Shown here: positions 55,700 to 63,831 of the stretch, one piece after another
Numbering within the stretch: the first letter of the stretch is position 1
How the letters are laid out: every line of letters starts with the position of its first letter
Assembly (NCBI GenBank): GCA_027574665.1
Contig: CM050657.1
Location: forward strand, 20,748,700 to 20,812,699
Direction: 5' to 3'
DNA length: 64,000 nucleotides
Source of the DNA: Rhynochetos jubatus
Taxonomy: Eukaryota; Chordata; Aves; Eurypygiformes; Rhynochetidae
Program-made: the position numbers and the translations under genes
The notes under the pieces: generated by a model
Databases searched by the model: none
What the model was told of the DNA's origin: nothing
Seen by the model: the letters and a program-made list of their open reading frames with translations, nothing else

Positions 55700-56448
55700 C
55701 TGTTGGGGAATCACAGAGGGTAAATAGAACAGAAATTTAGAGCCTCTGTTGGGTTTGTGTGGGAAGTTGTGGTAGCCGGGGTACACCGGGGTGGCTTCTG
55801 TGAGAAGCTGGTGGAAGCCTCCCCGATCTCCAGCAGAGCCAATGCCAGCCGGCTCTAAGATGGACGTGCCACTGGCCAAGGCCGAGCCCATCCGTAAACG
55901 GTGGTAGCACCTCTGGGGTTAACGTGTTTGAGAAGGAAAAAAAAATGAAAAGAGGAGAAATGGCATGAAGAGACACAGAGTGAGATGCCAGAGGAACAGC
56001 CCTGCAGACCCCACAGTCAGTGCAGAAGGGCAGAGGGTGCTCCGGGCACCAGAGCAGAGCTTCCCCGTCAGCCCATGGGGAGGCCGGCTGTGCTCTGCAG
56101 CCATGGAGGGTCACGGGGGACACCGACCCGCCTGCAGCCTGGGGAGGACCCCACGCCGGAGCAGGGGGATGCCCGAAGGAGGCTGTGACCCGACAGAGAG
56201 CCCGGGCTGGAGCAGGATTCTGGCAGGAGCTGTGGCCCCACAGAGAGGAGCCCAGAGTGGAGCGGGTTTGCTGGCAGGACTGGTGACTCCAGGGGGACCC
56301 AGGCTGGAGCAGGGGGCTCCTGACGAACGGCACCCTGTGGGGGACGCACACTGGAGCAGTTTGTGACAAACTGCAGCCTGAGGGAAGGACTCACGTTGGA
56401 GAAGTTGGTGGAGTAACATCTCCAGAGGGAGGGACCCACGCTGCAGTA
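55700..56448 (+). mobile_element. Endogenous-retrovirus LTR-type fragment at the edge of the 5S array
   Basis: Holds GCCCATGGGGAGGCCGGCTG, and then a run of degenerate units with the core GGAGCAG or GGAGAAG spaced by about 40-55 bp (near 56,205, 56,250, 56,300, 56,353, 56,396 and 56,444), for example CACACTGGAGCAGTTTGTGA. This internal repetition is typical of long LTRs of passerine retroviruses as I remember them. No viral protein is recognised. It stops where 5S-like sequence begins. The open frames across it on both strands are incidental. Confidence 0.5.
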
Positions 56449-56544
56449 GGGTTTTCCCAAAAGGTCTCCCAAATCGGGCCCGACCCTGCTTAGCTTCCGA
56501 GATCAGACGAGATCGGGCGTTCTCAGGGTGGTATGGCCGTAGGC
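56449..56544 (-). pseudogene. Degenerate 5S rRNA copy at the array edge
   Basis: Plus-strand sequence from CGGGCCCGACCCTGC to GCCGTAGGC matches the array 5S gene exactly. Further left (toward the RNA 3' end) it is altered: GGTTTTCCCAAAAGGTCTCC replaces GGTATTCCCAGGCGGTCTCC, and about 10 bp equivalent to gene positions 72-84 are missing. The loss falls at the intermediate element and box C of the internal promoter, so Pol III transcription is unlikely. The terminal GCCTACAGC is not recognisable. Upstream spacer is type S. Confidence 0.85.
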
Positions 56545-56731
56545 ACCCCCTGTCCCGGCAACCGCCGCCTCGTCTCACCCCCTCGGTGCTCCCGCCCCGG
56601 CCTACGGCTCCAACGACCTGCGCAGCCCAGAGCCAGGACTCCGGCCGGCTGTAAAACGGCACCCGCCAGGGCCCTGGATGGGCCTGCCCCTCCTGCCGGG
56701 CCCTCCTCGACGCCCCAGCCCCACCGGCGGC

Positions 56732-56774
56732 AAAAGGGGGTGCCCCCCGGCCGGGCCCAACGACGACGGCAAAA
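56732..56774 (-). terminator. Tandem Pol III terminators downstream of 5S (representative, gene 1)
   Basis: On the minus strand the gene is followed at once by TTTTGCCG. The same octamer, TTTTGCCG, recurs about 35 bp further on (T-run at 56,735-56,732). Four Ts are a minimal vertebrate Pol III terminator, so the second run could catch read-through. The pair is present in both S and L spacers across the array. Confidence 0.7.
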
Positions 56775-56892
56775 GCCTACAGCACCCGGTATTCCCGGGC
56801 GGTCTCCCATCCAAGTACTAACCGGGCCCGACCCTGCTTAGCTTCCGAGATCAGACGAGATCGGGCGTTCTCAGGGTGGTATGGCCGTAGGC
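56775..56892 (-). rRNA. 5S rRNA gene 1
   Basis: Minus-strand 5S starting GCCTACGGCCATACCACCCT and ending GGGTGCTGTAGGC followed by TTTT. The box A region reads AGCTAAGCAGGGTCGG as in other vertebrates. It carries a private T-to-C change at gene position 96, within box C (CCGGGAAT for CTGGGAAT). It is the outermost intact copy. Spacer upstream of it: L. Confidence 0.96.
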
Positions 56893-56955
56893 ACCCCCTG
56901 TCCCGGCAACCGCCGCCTCGTCTCACCCCCTCGGCGCTCCCGCCCCGGCCTACGG
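56893..56955 (-). promoter_or_regulatory. Conserved 5' flank of the 5S gene (representative, gene 1)
   Basis: About 63 bp directly upstream of each gene is shared by S and L spacers, while the sequence beyond it diverges at once. This conservation suggests an upstream Pol III element in addition to the internal promoter. The flank has GAGGCGGCGGTTGCCGGGAC and a run GGGGGT at the gene border on the minus strand. No TATA-like box is seen. Confidence 0.5.
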
Positions 56956-57159
56956 CCTCCACAACCTGTGCGACCCACGTAGCCCAGTGCCCGCGTGCCT
57001 GCCCGCTCCAAAAAGGAACCCGCCAGGTCCCCAGCCGGGCCTGCCATGCCCTCCTCGACGCCCCGGACCCGCCGGACACACCTCAATGCCCTGGCTCCGC
57101 CAGCCCCACCGGCGGCAAAAGGGGGCGACCCCCGACCGGGCCCGACGACAACGGCAAAA

Positions 57160-57277
57160 GCCTACAGCACCCGGTATTCCCAGGCGGTCTCCCATCCAAG
57201 TACTAACCGGGCCCGACCCTGCTTAGCTTCCGAGATCAGACGAGATCGGGCGTTCTCAGGGTGGTATGGCCGTAGGC
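57160..57277 (-). rRNA. 5S rRNA gene 2
   Basis: Matches the array consensus by eye over all 118 positions, with the TTTT terminator directly after it. Spacer upstream: S. The downstream L spacer (to gene 1) has the GGTCCCCAGCC variant also seen next to genes 10 and 14. Confidence 0.98.
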
Positions 57278-57507
57278 ACCCCCTGTCCCGGCAACCGCCG
57301 CCTCGTCTCACCCCCTCGGCGCTCCCGCCCCGGCCTACGGCTCCAACGACCTGCGCAGCCCAGAGCCAGGACTCCGGCCGGCTGTAAAACGGCACCCGCC
57401 AGGGCCCTGGATGGGTCTGCCCCTCCTGCCGGGCCCTCCTCGACGCCCCAGCCCCACCGGCGGCAAAAGGGGGTGCCCCCCGGCCGGGCCCAACGACGAC
57501 GGCAAAA

Positions 57508-57625
57508 GCCTACAGCACCCGGTATTCCCAGGCGGTCTCCCATCCAAGTACTAACCGGGCCCGACCCTGCTTAGCTTCCGAGATCAGACGAGATCGGGTG
57601 TTCTCAGGGTGGTATGGCCGTAGGC
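57508..57625 (-). rRNA. 5S rRNA gene 3
   Basis: Consensus except G-to-A at position 27 (plus strand GATCGGGTGTTCTC), in the loop preceding GCCCGATC. Spacer upstream: L, with private changes (CCTATGGCC for CCTACGGCC). Confidence 0.97.
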
Positions 57626-57892
57626 ACCCCCTGTCCCGGCAACCGCCACCTCGTCTCACCCCCTCGACGCTCCCGCCCCGGCCTATGGCCTCCACGACCT
57701 GTGCGACCCACGTAGCCCAGTGCCCGCGTGCCTGCCCGCTCCAAAAAGGAACCCGCCAGGCCCCCGGCCGGGCCTGCCATGCCCTCCTCGACGCCCCGGA
57801 CCCGCCGGACACACCTCAATGCCCTGGCTCCGCCAGCCCCACCGGCGGCAAAAGGGGGCGACCCCCGACCGGGCCCAACGACAACGGCAAAA

Positions 57893-58010
57893 GCCTACAG
57901 CACCCGGTATTCCCAGGCGGTCTCCCATCCAAGTACTAACCGGGCCCGACCCTGCTTAGCTTCCGAGATCAGACGAGATCGGGCGTTCTCAGGGTGGTAT
58001 GGCCGTAGGC
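57893..58010 (-). rRNA. 5S rRNA gene 4
   Basis: Consensus sequence by eye, with promoter boxes and T-run intact. Spacer upstream: S. Confidence 0.98.
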
Positions 58011-58240
58011 ACCCCCTGTCCCGGCAACCGCCGCCTCGTCTCACCCCCTCGGCGCTCCCGCCCCGGCCTACGGCTCCAACGACCTGCGCAGCCCAGAGCC
58101 AGGACTCCGGCCGGCTGTAAAACGGCACCCGCCAGGGCCCTGGATGGGCCTGCCCCTCCTGCCGGGCCCTCCTCGACGCCCCAGCCCCACCGGCGGCAAA
58201 AGGGGGTGCCCCCCGGCCGGGCCCAACGACGACGGCAAAA

Positions 58241-58358
58241 GCCTACAGCACCCGGTATTCCCAGGCGGTCTCCCATCCAAGTACTAACCGGGCCCGACCC
58301 TGCTTAGCTTCCGAGATCAGACGAGATCGGGCGTTCTCAGGGTGGTATGGCCGTAGGC
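58241..58358 (-). rRNA. 5S rRNA gene 5
   Basis: Consensus sequence by eye. Its upstream spacer is the odd 261-bp L' (58,359-58,619), an apparent L/S recombinant. Confidence 0.98.
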
Positions 58359-58619
58359 ACCCCCTGTCCCGGCAACCGCCGCCTCGTCTCACCCCCTCGA
58401 CGCTCCCGCCCCGGCCTACGGCCTCCACAACCTGTGCGACCCACGTAGCCCAGTGCCCGCGTGCCTGCCCGCTCCAAAAAGGAACCCGCCAGGCCCCCGG
58501 CCGGGCCTGCCATGCCTTCCTCGACGCCCCGGACCCGTCGGACACACCTCGACGCCCCAGCCCCACCGGCGGCAAAAGGGGGCCCCCCCCAGCCGGGCCC
58601 AATGACGACGACGGCAAAA

Positions 58620-58737
58620 GCCTACAGCACCCGGTATTCCCAGGCGGTCTCCCATCCAAGTACTAACCAGGCCCGACCCTGCTTAGCTTCCGAGATCAGA
58701 CGAGATCGGGCGTTCTCAGGGTGGTATGGCCGTAGGC
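58620..58737 (-). rRNA. 5S rRNA gene 6 (T at position 69)
   Basis: Differs from every other copy in the window at position 69: GGGCCTGGTTAG instead of GGGCCCGGTTAG. The T form is the one I know from other vertebrate 5S RNAs, so this copy keeps the ancestral base or reverted to it. The site lies in the intermediate element of the internal promoter. Upstream spacer: L; downstream: L'. Confidence 0.97.
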
Positions 58738-59004
58738 ACCCCCTGTCCCGGCAACCGCCGCCTCGTCTCACCCCCTCGACGCTCCCGCCCCGGCCTACGG
58801 CCTCCACAACCTGTGCGACCCACGTAGCCCAGTGCCCGCGTGCCTGCCCGCTCCAAAAAGGAACCCGCCAGGCCCCCGGCCGGGCCTGCCATGCCCTCCT
58901 CGACGCCCCGGACCCGCCGGACACACCTCAATGCCCTGGCTCCGCCAGCCCCACCGGCGGCAAAAGGGGGCGACCCCCGACCGGGCCCAACGACGACGGC
59001 AAAA

Positions 59005-59122
59005 GCCTACAGCACCCGGTATTCCCAGGCGGTCTCCCATCCAAGTACTAACCGGGCCCGACCCTGCTTAGCTTCCGAGATCAGACGAGATCAGGCGTTC
59101 TCAGGGTGGTATGGCCGTAGGC
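59005..59122 (-). rRNA. 5S rRNA gene 7
   Basis: Consensus except C-to-T at position 30 (GCCTGATC), a change shared only with gene 11. Spacer upstream: S. First gene of the first 1,429-bp block. Confidence 0.97.
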
Positions 59123-59352
59123 ACCCCCTGTCCCGGCAACCGCCGCCTCGTCTCACCCCCTCGGTGCTCCCGCCCCGGCCTACGGCTCCAACGACCTGCG
59201 CAGCCCAGAGCCAGGACTCCGGCCGGCTGTAAAACGGCACCCGCCAGGGCCCTGGACGGGCCTGCCCCTCCTGCCGGACCCTCCTCGACGCCCCAGCCCC
59301 ACCGGCGGCAAAAGGGGGTGCCCCCCGACCGGGCCCAACGACGACGGCAAAA

Positions 59353-59470
59353 GCCTACAGCACCCGGTATTCCCAGGCGGTCTCCCATCCAAGTACTAAC
59401 CGGGCCCGACCCTGCTTAGCTTCCGAGATCAGACGAGATCGGGCGTTCTCAGGGTGGTATGGCCGTAGGC
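59353..59470 (-). rRNA. 5S rRNA gene 8
   Basis: Consensus by eye. Spacer upstream: S, carrying the CGGCGCCCGCC variant also found upstream of gene 12. Confidence 0.98.
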
Positions 59471-59700
59471 ACCCCCTGTCCCGGCAACCGCCGCCTCGTC
59501 TCACCCCCTCGGCGCTCCCGCCCCGGCCTACGGCTCCAACGACCTGCGCAGCCCAGAGCCAGGACTCCGGCCGGCTGTAAAACGGCGCCCGCCAGGGCCC
59601 TGGACGGGCCTGCCCCTCCTGCCGGACCCTCCTCGACGCCCCAGCCCCACCGGCGGCAAAAGGGGGTGCCCCCCGGCCGGGCCCAACGACGACGGCAAAA

Positions 59701-59818
59701 GCCTACAGCACCCGGTATTCCCAGGCGGTCTCCCATCCAAGTACTAACCGGGCCCGACCCTGCTTAGCTTCCGAGATCAGACGAGATCGGGCGTTCTCAG
59801 GGTGGTATGGCCGTAGGC
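59701..59818 (-). rRNA. 5S rRNA gene 9
   Basis: Consensus by eye. Spacer upstream: L. Counterpart of gene 13 in the duplicated block. Confidence 0.98.
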
Positions 59819-60085
59819 ACCCCCTGTCCCGGCAACCGCCACCTCGTCTCACCCCCTCGACGCTCCCGCCCCGGCCTACGGCCTCCACAACCTGTGCGAC
59901 CCACGTAGCCCAGTGCCCGCGTGCCTGCCCGCTCCAAAAAGGAACCCGCCAGGTCCCCAGCCGGGCCTGCCATGCCCTCCTCGACGCCCCGGACCCGCCG
60001 GACACACCTCAATGCCCTGGCTCCGCCAGCCCCACCGGCGGCAAAAGGGGGCGACCCCCAACCGGGCCCGACGACAACGGCAAAA

Positions 60086-60203
60086 GCCTACAGCACCCGG
60101 TATTCCCAGGCGGTCTCCCATCCAAGTACTAACCGGGCCCGACCCTGCTTAGCTTCCGAGATCAGACGAGATCGGGCGTTCTCAGGGTGGTATGGCCGTA
60201 GGC
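60086..60203 (-). rRNA. 5S rRNA gene 10
   Basis: Consensus by eye. Spacer upstream: S. Counterpart of gene 14. Confidence 0.98.
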
Positions 60204-60433
60204 ACCCCCTGTCCCGGCAACCGCCGCCTCGTCTCACCCCCTCGGCGCTCCCGCCCCGGCCTACGGCTCCAACGACCTGCGCAGCCCAGAGCCAGGACTC
60301 CGGCCGGCTGTAAAACGGCACCCGCCAGGGCCCTGGATGGGTCTGCCCCTCCTGCCGGGCCCTCCTCGACGCCCCAGCCCCACCGGCGGCAAAAGGGGGT
60401 GCCCCCCGACCGGGCCCAACGACGACGGCAAAA

Positions 60434-60551
60434 GCCTACAGCACCCGGTATTCCCAGGCGGTCTCCCATCCAAGTACTAACCGGGCCCGACCCTGCTTAG
60501 CTTCCGAGATCAGACGAGATCAGGCGTTCTCAGGGTGGTATGGCCGTAGGC
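60434..60551 (-). rRNA. 5S rRNA gene 11
   Basis: Has the same C-to-T change at position 30 as gene 7, exactly 1,429 bp away. Spacer upstream: S. Confidence 0.97.
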
Positions 60552-60781
60552 ACCCCCTGTCCCGGCAACCGCCGCCTCGTCTCACCCCCTCGGTGCTCCC
60601 GCCCCGGCCTACGGCTCCAACGACCTGCGCAGCCCAGAGCCAGGACTCCGGCCGGCTGTAAAACGGCACCCGCCAGGGCCCTGGACGGGCCTGCCCCTCC
60701 TGCCGGACCCTCCTCGACGCCCCAGCCCCACCGGCGGCAAAAGGGGGTGCCCCCCGACCGGGCCCAACGACGACGGCAAAA

Positions 60782-60899
60782 GCCTACAGCACCCGGTATT
60801 CCCAGGCGGTCTCCCATCCAAGTACTAACCGGGCCCGACCCTGCTTAGCTTCCGAGATCAGACGAGATCGGGCGTTCTCAGGGTGGTATGGCCGTAGGC
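60782..60899 (-). rRNA. 5S rRNA gene 12
   Basis: Consensus by eye. Spacer upstream: S, the third S in a row. Confidence 0.98.
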
Positions 60900-61129
60900 A
60901 CCCCCTGTCCCGGCAACCGCCGCCTCGTCTCACCCCCTCGGCGCTCCCGCCCCGGCCTACGGCTCCAACGACCTGCGCAGCCCAGAGCCAGGACTCCGGC
61001 CGGCTGTAAAACGGCGCCCGCCAGGGCCCTGGACGGGCCTGCCCCTCCTGCCGGACCCTCCTCGACGCCCCAGCCCCACCGGCGGCAAAAGGGGGTGCCC
61101 CCCGGCCGGGCCCAACGACGACGGCAAAA

Positions 61130-61247
61130 GCCTACAGCACCCGGTATTCCCAGGCGGTCTCCCATCCAAGTACTAACCGGGCCCGACCCTGCTTAGCTTC
61201 CGAGATCAGACGAGATCGGGCGTTCTCAGGGTGGTATGGCCGTAGGC
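61130..61247 (-). rRNA. 5S rRNA gene 13
   Basis: Consensus by eye. Spacer upstream: L, nearly the same as that upstream of gene 9. Confidence 0.98.
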
Positions 61248-61514
61248 ACCCCCTGTCCCGGCAACCGCCGCCTCGTCTCACCCCCTCGACGCTCCCGCCC
61301 CGGCCTACGGCCTCCACAACCTGTGCGACCCACGTAGCCCAGTGCCCGCGTGCCTGCCCGCTCCAAAAAGGAACCCGCCAGGTCCCCAGCCGGGCCTGCC
61401 ATGCCCTCCTCGACGCCCCGGACCCGCCGGACACACCTCAATGCCCTGGCTCCGCCAGCCCCACCGGCGGCAAAAGGGGGCGACCCCCGACCGGGCCCGA
61501 CGACAACGGCAAAA

Positions 61515-61632
61515 GCCTACAGCACCCGGTATTCCCAGGCGGTCTCCCATCCAAGTACTAACCGGGCCCGACCCTGCTTAGCTTCCGAGATCAGACGAGA
61601 TCGGGCGTTCTCAGGGTGGTATGGCCGTAGGC
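61515..61632 (-). rRNA. 5S rRNA gene 14
   Basis: Consensus by eye. Spacer upstream: S. Confidence 0.98.
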
Positions 61633-61862
61633 ACCCCCTGTCCCGGCAACCGCCGCCTCGTCTCACCCCCTCGGCGCTCCCGCCCCGGCCTACGGCTCCA
61701 ACGACCTGCGCAGCCCAGAGCCAGGACTCCGGCCGGCTGTAAAACGGCACCCGCCAGGGCCCTGGATGGGTCTGCCCCTCCTGCCGGGCCCTCCTCGACG
61801 CCCCAGCCCCACCGGCGGCAAAAGGGGGTGCCCCCCGGCCGGGCCCAACGACGACGGCAAAA

Positions 61863-61980
61863 GCCTACAGCACCCGGTATTCCCAGGCGGTCTCCCATCC
61901 AAGTACTAACCGGGCCCGACCCTGCTTAGCTTCCGAGATCAGACGAGATCGGGCGTTCTCAGGGTGGTATGGCCGTAGGC
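61863..61980 (-). rRNA. 5S rRNA gene 15
   Basis: Consensus by eye. Spacer upstream: L, with the variant CCCCAGCCTACGG shared only with the L spacer upstream of gene 19, 1,466 bp away. Confidence 0.98.
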
Positions 61981-62247
61981 ACCCCCTGTCCCGGCAACCG
62001 CCGCCTCGTCTCACCCCCTCGACGCTCCCGCCCCAGCCTACGGCCTCCACAACCTGTGCGACCCACGTAGCCCAGTGCCCGCGTGCCTGCCCGCTCCAAA
62101 AAGGAACCCGCCAGGCCCCTGGCCGGGCCTGCCATGCCCTCCTCGACGCCCCGGACCCGCCGGACACACCTCAATGCCCTGGCTCCGCCAGCCCCACCGG
62201 CGGCAAAAGGGGGCGACCCCCGACCGGGCCCGACGACAACGGCAAAA

Positions 62248-62365
62248 GCCTACAGCACCCGGTATTCCCAGGCGGTCTCCCATCCAAGTACTAACCGGGC
62301 CCGACCCTGCTTAGCTTCCGAGATCAGACGAGATCGGGCGTTCTCAGGGTGGTATGGCCGTAGGC
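62248..62365 (-). rRNA. 5S rRNA gene 16
   Basis: Consensus by eye. Spacer upstream: L, the only place where two regular L spacers are adjacent. Confidence 0.98.
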
Positions 62366-62632
62366 ACCCCCTGTCCCGGCAACCGCCGCCTCGTCTCACC
62401 CCCTCGACGCTCCCGCCCCGGCCTACGGCCTCCACGACCTGTGCGACCCACGTAGCCCAGTGCCCGCGTGCCTGCCCGCTCCAAAAAGGAACCCGCCAGG
62501 CCCCCGGCCGGGCCTGCCATGCCCTCCTCGACGCCCCGGACCCGCCGGACACACCTCAATGCCCTGGCTCCGCCAGCCCCACCGGCGGCAAAAGGGGGCG
62601 ACCCCCGACCGGGCCCAACGACAACGGCAAAA

Positions 62633-62750
62633 GCCTACAGCACCCGGTATTCCCAGGCGGTCTCCCATCCAAGTACTAACCGGGCCCGACCCTGCTTAGC
62701 TTCCGAGATCAGACAAGATCGGGCGTTCTCAGGGTGGTATGGCCGTAGGC
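62633..62750 (-). rRNA. 5S rRNA gene 17
   Basis: Consensus except a private C-to-T at position 36 (plus strand AGACAAGATC). The change falls in a stem region of 5S RNA and might weaken a pair. Spacer upstream: S. Confidence 0.97.
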
Positions 62751-62980
62751 ACCCCCTGTCCCGGCAACCGCCGCCTCGTCTCACCCCCTCGGTGCTCCCG
62801 CCCCGGCCTACGGCTCCAACGACCTGCGCAGCCCAGAGCCAGGACTCCGGCCGGCTGTAAAACGGCACCCGCCAGGGCCCTGGATGGGCCTGCCCCTCCT
62901 GCCGGGCCCTCCTCGACGCCCCAGCCCCACCGGCGGCAAAAGGGGGTGCCCCCCGGCCGGGCCCAACGACGACGGCAAAA

Positions 62981-63098
62981 GCCTACAGCACCCGGTATTC
63001 CCAGGCGGTCTCCCATCCAAGTACTAACCGGGCCCGACCCTGCTTAGCTTCCGAGATCAGACGAGATCGGGCGTTCTCAGGGTGGTATGGCCGTAGGC
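62981..63098 (-). rRNA. 5S rRNA gene 18
   Basis: Consensus by eye. Spacer upstream: S, with a private change (TGTCCTGGC for TGTCCCGGC) close to the gene start. Confidence 0.98.
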
Positions 63099-63328
63099 AC
63101 CCCCTGTCCTGGCAACCGCCGCCTCGTCTCACCCCCTCGGCGCTCCCGCCCCGGCCTACGGCTCCAACGACCTGCGCAGCCCAGAGCCAGGACTCCGGCC
63201 GGCTGTAAAACGGCACCCGCCAGGGCCCTGGATGGGCCTGCCCCTCCTGCCGGGCCCTCCTCGACGCCCCAGCCCCACCGGCGGCAAAAGGGGGTGCCCC
63301 CCGGCCGGGCCCAACGACGACGGCAAAA

Positions 63329-63446
63329 GCCTACAGCACCCGGTATTCCCAGGCGGTCTCCCATCCAAGTACTAACCGGGCCCGACCCTGCTTAGCTTCC
63401 GAGATCAGACGAGATCGGGCGTTCTCAGGGTGGTATGGCCGTAGGC
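63329..63446 (-). rRNA. 5S rRNA gene 19
   Basis: Consensus by eye. Spacer upstream: L, related to the one upstream of gene 15. Confidence 0.98.
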
Positions 63447-63713
63447 ACCCCCTGTCCCGGCAACCGCCGCCTCGTCTCACCCCCTCGACGCTCCCGCCCC
63501 AGCCTACGGCCTCCACAACCTGTGCGACCCACGTAGCCCAGTGCCCGCGTGCCTGCCCGCTCCAAAAAGGAACCCGCCAGGCCCCCGGCCGGGCCTGCCA
63601 TGCCCTCCTCGACGCCCCGGACCCGCCGGACACACCTCAATGCCCTGGCTCCGCCAGCCCCACCGGCGGCAAAAGGGGGCGACCCCCGACCGGGCCCGAC
63701 GACAACGGCAAAA

Positions 63714-63831
63714 GCCTACAGCACCCGGTATTCCCAGGCGGTCTCCCATCCAAGTACTAACCGGGCCCGACCCTGCTTAGCTTCCGAGATCAGACGAGAT
63801 CGGGCGTTCTCAGGGTGGTATGGCCGTAGGC
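63714..63831 (-). rRNA. 5S rRNA gene 20
   Basis: Consensus by eye. Spacer upstream begins as type S and is cut by the window edge at 64,000, so at least one more unit is expected beyond. Confidence 0.98.

Noticed and set aside
56968..56978. GCGACCCAC-like string in L spacers, recalling mature miR-551a (a microRNA within mammalian MEGF6)
   Set aside because: Only the first nine bases agree; the rest (GTAGCCC) does not, there is no hairpin, and it lies in rDNA spacer.
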